Notes under the pieces: generated by a model
The model's database searches: none
What the model was told of the DNA's origin: nothing
The model's input: the letters and a program-made list of their open reading frames with translations, nothing else
Program-made: the position numbers and the translations under genes
Assembly (NCBI RefSeq): GCF_001667265.1
Contig: NZ_LZHW01000007.1
Location: 62,001 to 126,000 of the forward strand
DNA length: 64,000 nucleotides
DNA from: Mycobacterium sp. ACS4331
GTDB lineage: Bacteria; Actinomycetota; Actinomycetes; Mycobacteriales; Mycobacteriaceae
Direction: 5' to 3'
Shown: one piece after another, positions 32,555-41,326 of the stretch
Numbering within the stretch: position 1 is the stretch's first letter
Layout: each line of letters begins with the position of its first letter

Positions 32555-33557
32555 CGCCGACATCCTGGTGGTGGGCGGCGGCCCCGGGGGACTGGCGACG
32601 GCTCTGCACGCGCGGGCGCGGGGACTGTCGGTGATCGTCGCCGAACCCCGTGACTCGCCCATCGACAAGGCCTGCGGTGAGGGGCTGATGCCCGGCGGTC
32701 TGCGGGTGCTCGCCGATCTCGGGGTCGATCCGGCCGGGATGCCGTTTCGGGGCATCGCCTACGTCGATCGCGAGCGGCGAGTCGAGGCGCGGTTCGCCGG
32801 CGGGCCCGGTCGCGGGGTGCGCCGGACCACGCTGCACGCCGCACTGACGGCCCGCGCGCACGAGGTGGGGACCGAATGGGTCGCGGCCAAGGTGGGTGCG
32901 GTGAGCCAGGATGCCGACGGTGTCTCCGCGGCCGGAGTGCGCGCTCGGTATCTGGTGGGTGCGGACGGACTGCATTCCGCCGTGCGCCGTGCGGTCGGCA
33001 TCGGTGTCACCGTCGGGCGGCCCCGTCGGGTCGGGCTGCGATGCCACTACCGCGTGCCCGCGTGGTCGGAGTTCGTCGAGGTGCACTGGTCGCCGTACGG
33101 AGAGGCCTATGTGACACCGGTGGAGCCGGATCTGGTGGGGGTGGCGATCCTGAGCAGTCACCGCCACGACCTGTCCTGGTTTCCGTGGCTCGAACGCACG
33201 CTGGCCGGGGCCAGGCAGGATCGCGAGCGCGGCGCCGGGCCTCTGCGTCAGGTGGTGGCGCGACGTGTCGCGGGCCGCGTGCTGCTGGTGGGCGACGCCG
33301 CCGGCTACGAGGACGCGCTGACCGGTGAGGGGATGAGCCTGGCGGTCAAGCAGGCGGGCGCGGCCGTGGCGGCCATCGCGGCCGAGCGTCCCGCCGACTA
33401 CGAGCGGGACTGGCACCGCATCACCCGGCGGTATCGCTGGCTCACCCGGGCCCTGGTGATGGGCACGACGCCCGCGCTGGGCCGCCGCGCGGTGGTTCCG
33501 GCCTCGTCGGCACTGCCCTTCGTGTTCCGCGGTGCGGTCAACACGCTGGCGGCCTAG
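32541..33557 (+). CDS. FAD-dependent hydroxylase/oxidoreductase (SrsC or GGR-like)
   Basis: A 338-aa group A flavoprotein: N-terminal dinucleotide motif ILVVGGGPGGLATALHAR, middle RYLVGADGLHSAVRR (the DG motif), C-terminal VLLVGDAAGYEDALTGEGM (the GD motif). In Streptomyces the third srs gene encodes a flavin hydroxylase that turns methylated resorcinols into quinones; here a similar role is inferred. A geranylgeranyl-reductase-like function is the alternative. It overlaps the methyltransferase gene by 14 bases. Confidence 0.82.
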   Translation: MPGYDADILVVGGGPGGLATALHARARGLSVIVAEPRDSPIDKACGEGLMPGGLRVLADLGVDPAGMPFRGIAYVDRERRVEARFAGGPGRGVRRTTLHAALTARAHEVGTEWVAAKVGAVSQDADGVSAAGVRARYLVGADGLHSAVRRAVGIGVTVGRPRRVGLRCHYRVPAWSEFVEVHWSPYGEAYVTPVEPDLVGVAILSSHRHDLSWFPWLERTLAGARQDRERGAGPLRQVVARRVAGRVLLVGDAAGYEDALTGEGMSLAVKQAGAAVAAIAAERPADYERDWHRITRRYRWLTRALVMGTTPALGRRAVVPASSALPFVFRGAVNTLAA

Positions 33558-33562
33558 CGGCG

Positions 33563-34123
33563 TCAGTCGCGCAGCAGTGCGACCAACACGGTCTCGGCAT
33601 CGCGCAGTGGCTGCACCGAACGCGCCGCACGGGCCTGCAGCAGCGCCCCCTCGATCGCGCTGACCGCCACCGACGCCTTGACATCGGCGGCCTCTCCCGA
33701 TGTGCCCGCCGCCACCAGGGCCGCGCTGATCCGGCCACGCAGCGCCGCGAAGGCGTCGGCCGCCGCCGCGGCGATCGCCGGCTCGTCGGGGCTCGCGAGT
33801 GCCGCCGCGGCGATCGGGCAGCCGGTGCCGAAGTCGGCCGCCTCCAACTCGGAGATCCACCGAGCGATCATCCCGGACACGATGCCCGCGGGATCGGTCG
33901 TCGCGGCAAGCCGGTCGATCCGGGCCGCGACAATCGCACCCGCGGTCTGGGTGGCGGTGACCATGAGGTCCTCCTTGCCCCCAGGGAAGTGCTGGTAGAT
34001 CGAGTTGCGGGCGGCCGAACTGCGTTTCAGCAGATCCGACAGTCCGGTGGCGTGCACACCGCGTTCCTGCACCATGGCGATCGCCGTGCTGATCAACCGG
34101 TCGCGGGGTCCGGGCCTGGTCAT
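33563..34123 (-). CDS. TetR-family regulator
   Basis: A 186-aa regulator. The N-terminal helix-turn-helix reads RDRLISTAIAMVQERGVHATG, then LLKRSSAARNSIYQHFPGGKEDLM. The C-terminal ligand-binding part belongs to the LmrA/YxaF-type group (GCPIAAAAL). The ATG overlaps the ku stop as ATGA, so it may be co-transcribed with ku. It is convergent with the phenolic-lipid cluster, which is a possible target. Confidence 0.85.
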   Translation of the reverse strand: MTRPGPRDRLISTAIAMVQERGVHATGLSDLLKRSSAARNSIYQHFPGGKEDLMVTATQTAGAIVAARIDRLAATTDPAGIVSGMIARWISELEAADFGTGCPIAAAALASPDEPAIAAAAADAFAALRGRISAALVAAGTSGEAADVKASVAVSAIEGALLQARAARSVQPLRDAETVLVALLRD

Positions 34124-35067
34124 TTCTTCGATGCAGCTTTCTTGGCGGGGGCCTTCTTGGCCGCCTTCTTGGCCGGTGCCCTCTTGGCTGGTGGCTTTTC
34201 GGCGGCGGCCTTCTTTGCCGGGGCTTTCTTGGCGGGCTCGTCATCGGCGTCGGAGTCAGAACCCTTGTCGGACTGGCCCCGCCGCTTCTTGACACTGGCT
34301 TCGAGTTTGGCCAGCAGATCCGACACGTCGTCGGACTCGTCGAGCTCAGTGGGCTGTTCCTCAACCGTGAAGGCTTCTCCGCCTTCCAGTTTCGCCTCGA
34401 CCAGCTCGCGCAGCTGTTCCTGGTAGTCGTCGTGGAACTGATCGGGGTTGAAATCCTCCGACATCGAATCGACGACCTGCCCGGCCATCTTCAACTCGGC
34501 CGGCTTGATCTCGACCTTGGTGTCGAGCACCGGGAAGTCGGGATCGCGGATCTCGTCGGGCCACAGCAGCGTGTGGATCACCATGACCTCACGCTTGGAG
34601 AAGTCCTTGACCCGCAACGCCGCAAGCCGGGTCTTGTTCCGCAGCGCGAAATGCACGATGGCCACCCGGTCGGTCTCCATGAGGGTCTTGGCCAACAGCA
34701 CGTACGACTTCGACGATTTGGAGTCCGGTTCGAGAAAATAGCTGCGGTCGTACAGGATCGGGTCCAGCTGGCTGGCCGGAATGAACTCCAGCACCTCGAT
34801 CTCGCGGCTGCGCTCCTCGGGGAGCGTGGCGATGTCCTCGTCGGTGATGACGACGCTCTGCCCGTCGTCGGATTCGAAGGCCCGCGCGATGTCCTTGTAC
34901 TCGACGACTTCGCCGCACACTTCGCAGACCCTCTTGTACCGGATCCGGCCGTTGTCCACGGCATGCACCTGATGAAACTTCAGGTCGTGATCCTCGGTCG
35001 CGCTGTAGACCTTGACCGGCACATTGACCAGGCCGAAGGCAATCGAACCCTTCCAAATGGATCGCAT
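34120..35067 (-). CDS. ku: Ku protein for non-homologous end joining
   Basis: A 315-aa bacterial Ku homodimer subunit: MRSIWKGSIAFGLVNVPVKVY, then RYKRVCEVCGEVVEYKDIARAFE, and VMVIHTLLWPDEIRD. It binds DNA ends and recruits LigD. The C-terminus is a long Lys/Ala/Pro-rich tail (repeats of AKKA and APAKK), which makes it longer than M. tuberculosis Ku and like fast-growing mycobacterial Ku. The ATG at 35067 begins the conserved sequence; an upstream extension is not conserved. It lies near ligD, divergent from it across one small gene. Confidence 0.95.
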   Translation of the reverse strand: MRSIWKGSIAFGLVNVPVKVYSATEDHDLKFHQVHAVDNGRIRYKRVCEVCGEVVEYKDIARAFESDDGQSVVITDEDIATLPEERSREIEVLEFIPASQLDPILYDRSYFLEPDSKSSKSYVLLAKTLMETDRVAIVHFALRNKTRLAALRVKDFSKREVMVIHTLLWPDEIRDPDFPVLDTKVEIKPAELKMAGQVVDSMSEDFNPDQFHDDYQEQLRELVEAKLEGGEAFTVEEQPTELDESDDVSDLLAKLEASVKKRRGQSDKGSDSDADDEPAKKAPAKKAAAEKPPAKRAPAKKAAKKAPAKKAASKK

Positions 35068-35098
35068 CTTCCCAGTATGGACCAACAAGTCCACGGGG

Positions 35099-35341
35099 TT
35101 AGGGGGTTAGCGCGTCCTGCCCGGGGTCCAGGCCTATCGGGGTCTGTGGATTGGCGCCCGGATTGTGGTCATGGGTGAACACCTGCGACGGCGCTGTCCG
35201 GCAGGCGCTGTCCATCGGAGTCTGATCACCCGAGCACCACGGCACGTGGTCCTCGGGATCCGCCGAGGCGGGCGCGGCCAGGATGAGCGCGGCTGCGGAC
35301 GCGGCGGCGCCCAACCAGGGTGTCCAGCGCGCGTGAGCCAT
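35099..35341 (-). CDS. Small secreted protein between ku and ligD
   Basis: An 80-residue precursor with a signal peptide (hydrophobic WLGAAASAAALILAAPASA, cleavage after residue 27). The mature region carries two cysteines (PWCSGDQTP and SACRTAP), and is Pro/Asp-rich. An in-frame ATG two codons earlier (35347) is an alternative start. It lies upstream of ku and is divergent from ligD, with about 35 bases between the ends. No function is known. Confidence 0.68.
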   Translation of the reverse strand: MAHARWTPWLGAAASAAALILAAPASADPEDHVPWCSGDQTPMDSACRTAPSQVFTHDHNPGANPQTPIGLDPGQDALTP

Positions 35342-35375
35342 GTTCAAACGCTAGCAAGGTATACGTTTGGCAGGT

Positions 35376-37637
35376 ATGGGTTCCAAGGAGCCGCAGGTCA
35401 AGCTCACCAACGCGGATAAGGTGCTGTATCCCGAGACCGGGACCACCAAGGCTGAGGTGTTCGACTACTACACCACGATCGCCGACGTCATGCTGCCGCA
35501 CATCGTCGGCCGGCCCACCACGCGTAAGCGATGGCCCAACGGTGTCGAGAAGGCCGAGTTCTTCGAGAAGCAGTTGGCCTCCTCGGCGCCGGACTGGCTC
35601 AACCGCGCGAGCGTGACCCACAACAGCGGCACCACGACGTATCCGATCATCGACACCCCGGCCGGGTTGGCCTGGATCGCGCAGCAGGCCGCTCTCGAGG
35701 TGCACGTGCCGCAGTGGCGATTCGTCGACGGCAAGCCGGGACCCGCGACGCGCCTCGTGTTCGACCTGGACCCCGGTCCGGACGTGCCCATGCGGCAGGT
35801 GTGTGACGTCGCCCGAGCGGTGCGTGAACTCATGGACGATCTGGGGCTGCGCACCTTCCCGGTGACGAGCGGCAGCAAGGGCGTGCACCTGTACGTGCCC
35901 TTGGACGAACCCGTCAGTTCACGCGGAGCGGTGGTGCTGGCCAAACGGGTCGCCCAGCAGTTGGAGCAGTCGATGCCCCAACAGGTCACCGCGACCATGA
36001 CCAAGAGCCTGCGCACGGGCAAGGTGTTCGTGGACTGGAGTCAGAACTCCGCGTCGAAGACCACGATCGCGCCGTACTCGATGCGGGGGCGTGCGCAGCC
36101 CACGGTCGCGACGCCACGCACCTGGGACGAGCTCGACGACCCGGATCTGGGGCAACTCGGGTATGCCGAAGTCCTTGAGCGCGTGGCCCGGGATGGGGAT
36201 CTGCTTGACGGACTGGACCCGCCGATGCCCGCCTCCGACCGGTTGAGCACCTACCGGTCCATGCGCGATGCCGGCAAGACCCCCGAGCCGGTTCCGAAGT
36301 CCAGACCCGCTGCGGGAAAGGACAATACGTTCGTCATCCAGGAGCATCACGCACGTCGCCTGCATTACGACTTCCGGTTGGAACGTGACGGTGTGCTGGT
36401 GTCCTGGGCCATCCCGAAGAACCTGCCCGAGACGCCATCGGTCAACCATCTGGCGGTGCACACCGAGGACCATCCGTTGGAGTACGCCACCTTCGAGGGT
36501 GATATCCCGAAGGGGGAGTACGGCGGCGGCAAAGTCATCATCTGGGATTCGGGCACGTACGAGGTCGAGAAGTTCCGCGACTGGGGCGATGACGCACAGG
36601 CCAAAGGTGAGGTGATCGTCACCCTGCACGGGGAGAAGGTGACCGGGCGTTACGCGCTGATCCAGACCGACGGGAAGAACTGGCTGGCCCATCGCACCAA
36701 GGAACAGCCCCAGCCGGCCCCCACCGATCTGGCGCCGATGCTCGCGACGCACGGCTCCGTCGCGAAACTCAAGGCGGGGCAATGGGCGTTCGAGGGCAAG
36801 TGGGACGGTTACCGGTCGTTGTTCAATGCCAACCACGGTGAGATGCAACTGCGTTCGCGCAGCGGGCGTGACATCACCGGTGAGTACCCGCAGTTGGCCG
36901 CCATCGCCGCCGACCTGTCCGATCATCACGTCCTGCTCGACGGAGAAGTGGTCGCCCTGGACGCCTCGGGCGTGCCCAGCTTCGGGGAGATGCAGAACCG
37001 CGCCCGTGCCACCCACATCGAGTTCTGGGCGTTCGACCTGCTCCACCTCGATGGACGGTCGCTGCTCAACGTCAAGTATCGGGACCGTCGCAAGCTGTTG
37101 GAGACGTTGGCCATCGACACCGACCTCGTTGTCCCCGAACAGCTTTCCGGTGACGGTGCGGAGGCGCTGGCGCATTCTGCCGAGCGGGGGTGGGAGGGCG
37201 TGGTCGCCAAGAAGTGGGATTCGACGTATCAGCCCGGGCGGCGGTCGGCGTCATGGATCAAGGACAAGAACTGGAACACCCAGGAGGTGGTCATCGGCGG
37301 GTGGCGGGTCGGTGAGGGCGGCCGGTCCGGCGGGATCGGGGCGCTGCTGATGGGAATCCCCGGCGACGCCGGCCTGGACTTCGTCGGCCGGGTCGGCACC
37401 GGATTCAGCGACAAGGAGCTGACCAAGCTCACGAAGCTGCTCGCTCCGTTGCGTACCGACGAGACCCCGTTCAACCGGAAGCTGACCGGACCCGACGCCC
37501 GCGGCGTCACGTTTGTCGAACCCGCCCTCGTCGGCGAGGTCCGCTACGGCGAACGGACCTCCGACGGGCGGCTGCGGCACCCGTCGTGGCGTGGGCTGCG
37601 GCCGGACAAGTCTCCGGATGAGGTCAGCTGGGAGTAG
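35376..37637 (+). CDS. ligD: Multifunctional ATP-dependent DNA ligase LigD (Pol-PE-Lig)
   Basis: A 753-aa protein with all three mycobacterial domains. The polymerase/primase domain (about residues 1-290) has LVFDLDPGPDV and VTSGSKGVHLYVPL. The phosphoesterase domain (about 315-445) has FVIQEHHARRLHYDFRLERDG and GDIPKGEYGGG. The ATP-dependent ligase domain (about 455-753) has the adenylation motif FEGKWDGYR (Lys475), then LLDGEVVAL and EGVVAKKWDS. The order and length match M. tuberculosis LigD. ATG 35376 precedes GSKEPQ; the TTG at 35367 is less likely. It works with Ku at double-strand breaks. Confidence 0.96.
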   Translation: MGSKEPQVKLTNADKVLYPETGTTKAEVFDYYTTIADVMLPHIVGRPTTRKRWPNGVEKAEFFEKQLASSAPDWLNRASVTHNSGTTTYPIIDTPAGLAWIAQQAALEVHVPQWRFVDGKPGPATRLVFDLDPGPDVPMRQVCDVARAVRELMDDLGLRTFPVTSGSKGVHLYVPLDEPVSSRGAVVLAKRVAQQLEQSMPQQVTATMTKSLRTGKVFVDWSQNSASKTTIAPYSMRGRAQPTVATPRTWDELDDPDLGQLGYAEVLERVARDGDLLDGLDPPMPASDRLSTYRSMRDAGKTPEPVPKSRPAAGKDNTFVIQEHHARRLHYDFRLERDGVLVSWAIPKNLPETPSVNHLAVHTEDHPLEYATFEGDIPKGEYGGGKVIIWDSGTYEVEKFRDWGDDAQAKGEVIVTLHGEKVTGRYALIQTDGKNWLAHRTKEQPQPAPTDLAPMLATHGSVAKLKAGQWAFEGKWDGYRSLFNANHGEMQLRSRSGRDITGEYPQLAAIAADLSDHHVLLDGEVVALDASGVPSFGEMQNRARATHIEFWAFDLLHLDGRSLLNVKYRDRRKLLETLAIDTDLVVPEQLSGDGAEALAHSAERGWEGVVAKKWDSTYQPGRRSASWIKDKNWNTQEVVIGGWRVGEGGRSGGIGALLMGIPGDAGLDFVGRVGTGFSDKELTKLTKLLAPLRTDETPFNRKLTGPDARGVTFVEPALVGEVRYGERTSDGRLRHPSWRGLRPDKSPDEVSWE

Positions 37638-37638
37638 T

Positions 37639-38631
37639 TCAGCGGGCGTAGGAGTCCGCCATCTCCGCGAGTCCGTCGGCCAGGGTGACGAATGGGGTGT
37701 AGCCGAGTTCGCTTCGCGCGGCGGTGATGTCGTAGCTGCGGTCGCGACCCATGAACGTCGTGATCCAGTTCGTCAGCATCGGCGGTTCGGGCCGGCGCAG
37801 CAGGCGTGCCCCCGCGTCGAGGAGTGCGCCCAGGGGAGCCGCCACCGCGAACGGCACACTGCGGGCTGCGCTCACGTCGACACCGCGGGTGGCCAGCAGG
37901 GGGGTGAAGAGATCGCGGGCCGGCATCGGCGTGCCGTCGGTGACGTAGTACGCGCGACCGGGACGGCCACGGGTGAGTGCGAGTCGGACGGCCTCGGTGA
38001 GGTTGTCGACGTGGACGAAATCGACCGTGTGCCTGCCGTTGTCGATCCAGCTGAACTGACCGGCTTCCACGGAGGCGACGAATTGGTCCAGGGTCGACAT
38101 GCCCGCACCCCAGATGAACGGCGGCCGAAGGGCCACCGTCGTCATCGTCGGTGTGACCGCGCTGAGCAGGGTGCGCTCGGTGGCGAGCTTGATGCGGCTG
38201 TAGGCGATATTGGGCCGACCTTCATCGGTGCGCTCGTCGATGACCGGCGCGCGCTGGGTGCCGCTGGCCACGCTGGCGGCGCTGATCAGGACGAACCTTG
38301 TCACTCCAGATGAGGCGGCGATCCGGTGCAGGGCAACGCTGGGCTCGAGGTTGGCCCGGCGGAAGAGGTCGTCGGGACCCCAGAACGCCATGTAGGCAGC
38401 GCCATGCACGACGGCGTCGACCCCGTGCAGTGTCGACGTCCACTGCGGTGGCGGATCACCGTTGACCAGTTCCGACAGGTCGCCGAGAACTGGCTGCGCC
38501 CCGGCCCGGCTGACGAGGTCGGCGGCGCTGTCCGTGCGGGCGAGCGCCCGCACCTCGTGCCCCGCGCCGACCAGTCGCCTGATCAGGTGCTGCCCGACGA
38601 ATCCACTGCCGCCCGTGACGAAAAGTCTCAT
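37639..38631 (-). CDS. NAD-dependent epimerase/dehydratase family protein
   Basis: A 330-aa extended SDR with the N-terminal RLFVTGGSGFVGQHLIRRLVGAG, the NAD-binding GxxGxxG. LHGVDAVVHGAAYMAF follows, then the catalytic region NIAYSRIKLATERTLL in which YxxxK is present as YSRIK, and PPFIWG and YYVTDGTP near the C-terminal half. It resembles 3-beta-hydroxysteroid dehydrogenase/isomerase-like proteins. The ATG at 38631 has GGAG six bases upstream and is preferred to the ATG four codons earlier. It is divergent from the MarR gene, which probably controls it. Confidence 0.85.
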   Translation of the reverse strand: MRLFVTGGSGFVGQHLIRRLVGAGHEVRALARTDSAADLVSRAGAQPVLGDLSELVNGDPPPQWTSTLHGVDAVVHGAAYMAFWGPDDLFRRANLEPSVALHRIAASSGVTRFVLISAASVASGTQRAPVIDERTDEGRPNIAYSRIKLATERTLLSAVTPTMTTVALRPPFIWGAGMSTLDQFVASVEAGQFSWIDNGRHTVDFVHVDNLTEAVRLALTRGRPGRAYYVTDGTPMPARDLFTPLLATRGVDVSAARSVPFAVAAPLGALLDAGARLLRRPEPPMLTNWITTFMGRDRSYDITAARSELGYTPFVTLADGLAEMADSYAR

Positions 38632-38652
38632 CTGCGTCTCCATTCATTCCAT

Positions 38653-38673
38653 ATCAAATCATTTGATGTCAAA
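38653..38673. promoter_or_regulatory. MarR operator candidates
   Basis: ATCAAATCATTTGAT (38653-38667) is a perfect 7-1-7 inverted repeat. Partly overlapping it, TTTGATGTCAAA (38662-38673) is a 5-2-5 inverted repeat. They lie between the epimerase and MarR genes and are AT-rich, as expected for MarR-family operators. Binding is inferred. Confidence 0.65.
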
Positions 38674-38703
38674 CTATATGGGTACTGATAGTATTTCGTC
38701 AAC

Positions 38704-39174
38704 GTGAATGAGACGACGGGTGGACGCGCTGCGTCAGGTGCATCGGCGCAGCGCGCGGGGCGCCTCGCCGATGCGTTCGGACGCGCAGGAAAGTCGGTGG
38801 TGCGGGCCTTCGACGACCGCCTGGGGGAACATGGCGTCTCGACTCCGAGATCCAAACTGCTCGCCGAAGTGGCTCGGATGCAGCCGGTCCGGCTCGCGGA
38901 TCTGGCCCGCGAGGTGGGAATCAGCCAGGGCACGGCGTCCACGCTGGTGGAGGCACTTGTTCGCGACGGACTGGTCGCCCGCGGTGTCGACGACAGCGAC
39001 CGGCGCGCGATCCGCCTGACGACCACGCCCGCAGGGGAGACGCAGGCGCGAAACTGGCTCCGCGACTACGTCGTCGTCGCGGGGGAGATCTTCAGCTGCC
39101 TCACCACCGAGGAACAACGCGAGCTGACACGACTGCTCGATCGGATCACCGAATCCCTGGACCCTCCGGCTTAG
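38704..39174 (+). CDS. MarR-family regulator
   Basis: A 156-aa winged helix-turn-helix: FDDRLGEHGVSTPRSKLLAEVAR, then LADLAREVGISQGTASTLVEAL with the recognition helix, and the wing VDDSDRRAIRLTTTPAGETQ. The GTG start is closest to the palindromes at 38653-38673, which suggests autoregulation. MarR proteins usually answer to phenolic or lipid compounds. The neighbouring epimerase is the nearest target; the mce promoter has similar half-sites. Confidence 0.88.
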   Translation: MNETTGGRAASGASAQRAGRLADAFGRAGKSVVRAFDDRLGEHGVSTPRSKLLAEVARMQPVRLADLAREVGISQGTASTLVEALVRDGLVARGVDDSDRRAIRLTTTPAGETQARNWLRDYVVVAGEIFSCLTTEEQRELTRLLDRITESLDPPA

Positions 39175-39270
39175 CGTCAGTGCAGATTCGCCAGCTCAGG
39201 CGATGAGTGCGCGGTGGCGGTCCGGGGAGATTAAACCTCGCGGAACGCCGCGCTCTCGCCGCGGTCGCCC

Positions 39271-39440
39271 TCACTGGCCCATGTGGGCGGCGCCGCCGAT
39301 GTGCCAGAACTGGTCGTTGATCCACTCCGTCTCGTCGGGGCAGGAGAAATGCGGTGATCGACGCCAGGTCGGAGGGCTTCCCGACCCGGGTGGTGCGCGC
39401 GCGGCGACGACGAAATCGAGCCGCTCGGGAAGAGATCACT
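39271..39440 (-). pseudogene. SDR pseudogene, C-terminal fragment with frameshift
   Basis: On the minus strand, TRVGKPSDLASITAFLLP is followed, after a shift of reading frame, by DETEWINDQFWHIGGAAHMGQ and a stop codon. This is the normal C-terminus of a short-chain dehydrogenase. Upstream of about 39440 the similarity ends, so most of the gene is lost. It lies between the MarR gene and the mce operon and may be a relic of an enzyme once linked to that system. Confidence 0.7.
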
Positions 39441-39513
39441 CGATGGACGCCGGCCTACCGCCGGCCGCGGTGCAAGGCACGGTCGGTGGGCGGCGCGCGG
39501 CCGATCCACGTCA

Positions 39514-39542
39514 AAATATCGATATTTAGATCAAATGTTGAT
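39514..39542. promoter_or_regulatory. Palindromes upstream of the mce operon
   Basis: AAATATCGATATTT (39514-39527) is a 14-bp perfect palindrome. Next to it, ATCAA-ATG-TTGAT (39530-39542) is a 5-3-5 inverted repeat sharing ATCAA/TTGAT half-sites with the MarR operator region at 38653. Both are 110-140 bases before the first yrbE start, in a strikingly AT-rich stretch. They are probably operators of the mce promoter; which regulator binds is unknown. Confidence 0.5.
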
Positions 39543-39652
39543 TTTTGCTCATGGTGTCGATAACAATAAGCCGGCCCGGTGAGGCTCGACACGTTCTAGC
39601 GCCTCACTGAGCCTTCGGGCACGTGGTCCGAGCGGCTGGAAGGAGGTCTGGA

Positions 39653-40459
39653 ATGAACATGGAGGGCGCTGTGCAACGGGCTTCCAGGTTCGGATGGTCA
39701 TCCGGAGCAGCACTCAAACCCCTTCGTGGGATCGGCGGGTTCTCCGCCATGGCCCTCGACACGTTTGTGGCGATGTTTCGACGGCCGTTCGCCTGGCGGG
39801 AGCTGCTCACCCAGACCTGGTTCGTCGCGAGGGTCTCGATGCTTCCCACGCTCATGCTGGCGATCCCGTTCGTGGTGCTGACGGTTTTCACCATCAACGT
39901 CCTGCTGTTGGAACTCGGGGCCGCGGACTACTCGGGCAGCGGTGCCGCCCTCGGCGCAGTGAACCAGATCGGACCGTTCGTGACGGTTCTGGTGGTCGCG
40001 GGCGCAGGGGCCGCGGCGATGTGTGCGGACCTGGGGGCCCGCACCATTCGCGAAGAGTTGGACGCGTTGCGTGTGATGGGGGTCGATCCGATTCAGTCGC
40101 TGATCGTGCCGAGGGTTCTCGCCGCCACGATCGTCGCCTTTCTGCTGTCCGCACTGGTGACACTCACCGGGCTGGTCGGAGCGTTCTTCTTCTCCGTGTT
40201 CTTTCAACACGTCACCCCGGGCGCGTTCGTCGCCAGCATGACGTTCATCACGGGTGTGGGAGACGTCGTGGTCTCGATCGTGAAGGCCGTCCTGTTCGGA
40301 TTGACCGCCGGTCTCGTCGCCTGCTACCAGGGAACCTCGGTTGCGGGTGGGCCCGCGGGCGTGGGTCGAGCAGTGAACGAGACAGTGGTGTTCTCGTTCG
40401 TGATCCTGTTCATCATCAACCTTGTCGTCACGGCAATTGGATTCAAGGTCACGCTATGA
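39653..40459 (+). CDS. yrbEA: YrbE-type (MlaE) permease, first subunit
   Basis: A 268-aa inner-membrane permease of the MlaE/YrbE family with about five to six membrane segments. Family motifs are LGARTIREELDALRVMGVDPIQSLIVPRVLA and GGPAGVGRAVNETVVFSF. With its partner it forms the transmembrane core of an Mce lipid importer powered by an ATPase encoded elsewhere (MceG). The ATG has an excellent AGGAGG six bases upstream. It is the first gene of an eight-gene operon and overlaps the next gene as ATGA. Confidence 0.92.
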   Translation: MNMEGAVQRASRFGWSSGAALKPLRGIGGFSAMALDTFVAMFRRPFAWRELLTQTWFVARVSMLPTLMLAIPFVVLTVFTINVLLLELGAADYSGSGAALGAVNQIGPFVTVLVVAGAGAAAMCADLGARTIREELDALRVMGVDPIQSLIVPRVLAATIVAFLLSALVTLTGLVGAFFFSVFFQHVTPGAFVASMTFITGVGDVVVSIVKAVLFGLTAGLVACYQGTSVAGGPAGVGRAVNETVVFSFVILFIINLVVTAIGFKVTL

Positions 40460-41322
40460 CGTCAGGGACAACGGAATTCCTTCTGCACCAGCGGTTTCCG
40501 CGGGCATTGGCAAGACTGGACGGTCTGCGACAGGGCCTGCGTGCAGTCGGGGACCAGACGAGGTTCTTCGGTCAGACGCTGCAGGCCACGATCGACATGC
40601 TTGTGCACTATCGTGCCGAGCTTCTTCGGCAGATCGCCGCGATGACCTTCGGCACCGGTGCATTGGCGATGGTAGGCGGAACCGTCGCGGTGGTGTCGTT
40701 CCTCGAACTGTCGAACGGCGCAATCGTTGCGGCGCAGGGATACAACCAGCTGTCCCAGGTCGGTGTGGAGGCACTCACCGGATTCGCCTCCGCCTATCTC
40801 AACGTTCGTCTCATCACGCCCGTGGTGGCCGCGATCGCCTTGGCCGCCACCATCGGCGCAGGCGCCACGGCCCAGCTGGGTGCAATGCGCATCAGTGAGG
40901 AGATCGACGCCTTGGAGGTGATCGGCATCCGCCCCATCGCCTATCTGGCGGCCACGCGGGTGGCTGCGGGCGTCATCGTCGTGATTCCCCTTTATTGCGT
41001 TGCGCTGTTGATGGCGTTCTGGGCCGCCAGGTTCGGTACAACCGTCTTCTACGGGCAGTCGAGCGGCGTCTATGACCACTACTTCAACACGTTCCTCATC
41101 CCGAGCGACATGCTGAACTCCTTCATGATCACGATCGCGCAGTCGGTGGTGATCATGCTGGTGCACACCTACTACGGGTTCAACGCGAGTGGGGGACCCG
41201 CCGGTGTCGGCGAGGCCGTCGGGCGGGCCACGCGCACCTCACTGATCGCATCGGCCTTCTTCGTCCTGTTCGCGACGCTGGCGCTGTATGGCCAGACCGG
41301 CAACTTCAACCTGTCGGGATAG
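40456..41322 (+). CDS. yrbEB: YrbE-type (MlaE) permease, second subunit
   Basis: A 288-aa permease with the MlaE signatures LGAMRISEEIDALEVIGIRPIAYLAATRV and GGPAGVGEAVGRATR, which contains the EED-type cytoplasmic coupling region. It probably pairs with the first YrbE to move the lipid substrate. It starts with ATG overlapping the previous stop and ends just before mceA. Confidence 0.92.
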   Translation: MTSGTTEFLLHQRFPRALARLDGLRQGLRAVGDQTRFFGQTLQATIDMLVHYRAELLRQIAAMTFGTGALAMVGGTVAVVSFLELSNGAIVAAQGYNQLSQVGVEALTGFASAYLNVRLITPVVAAIALAATIGAGATAQLGAMRISEEIDALEVIGIRPIAYLAATRVAAGVIVVIPLYCVALLMAFWAARFGTTVFYGQSSGVYDHYFNTFLIPSDMLNSFMITIAQSVVIMLVHTYYGFNASGGPAGVGEAVGRATRTSLIASAFFVLFATLALYGQTGNFNLSG

Positions 41323-41326
41323 CGTG

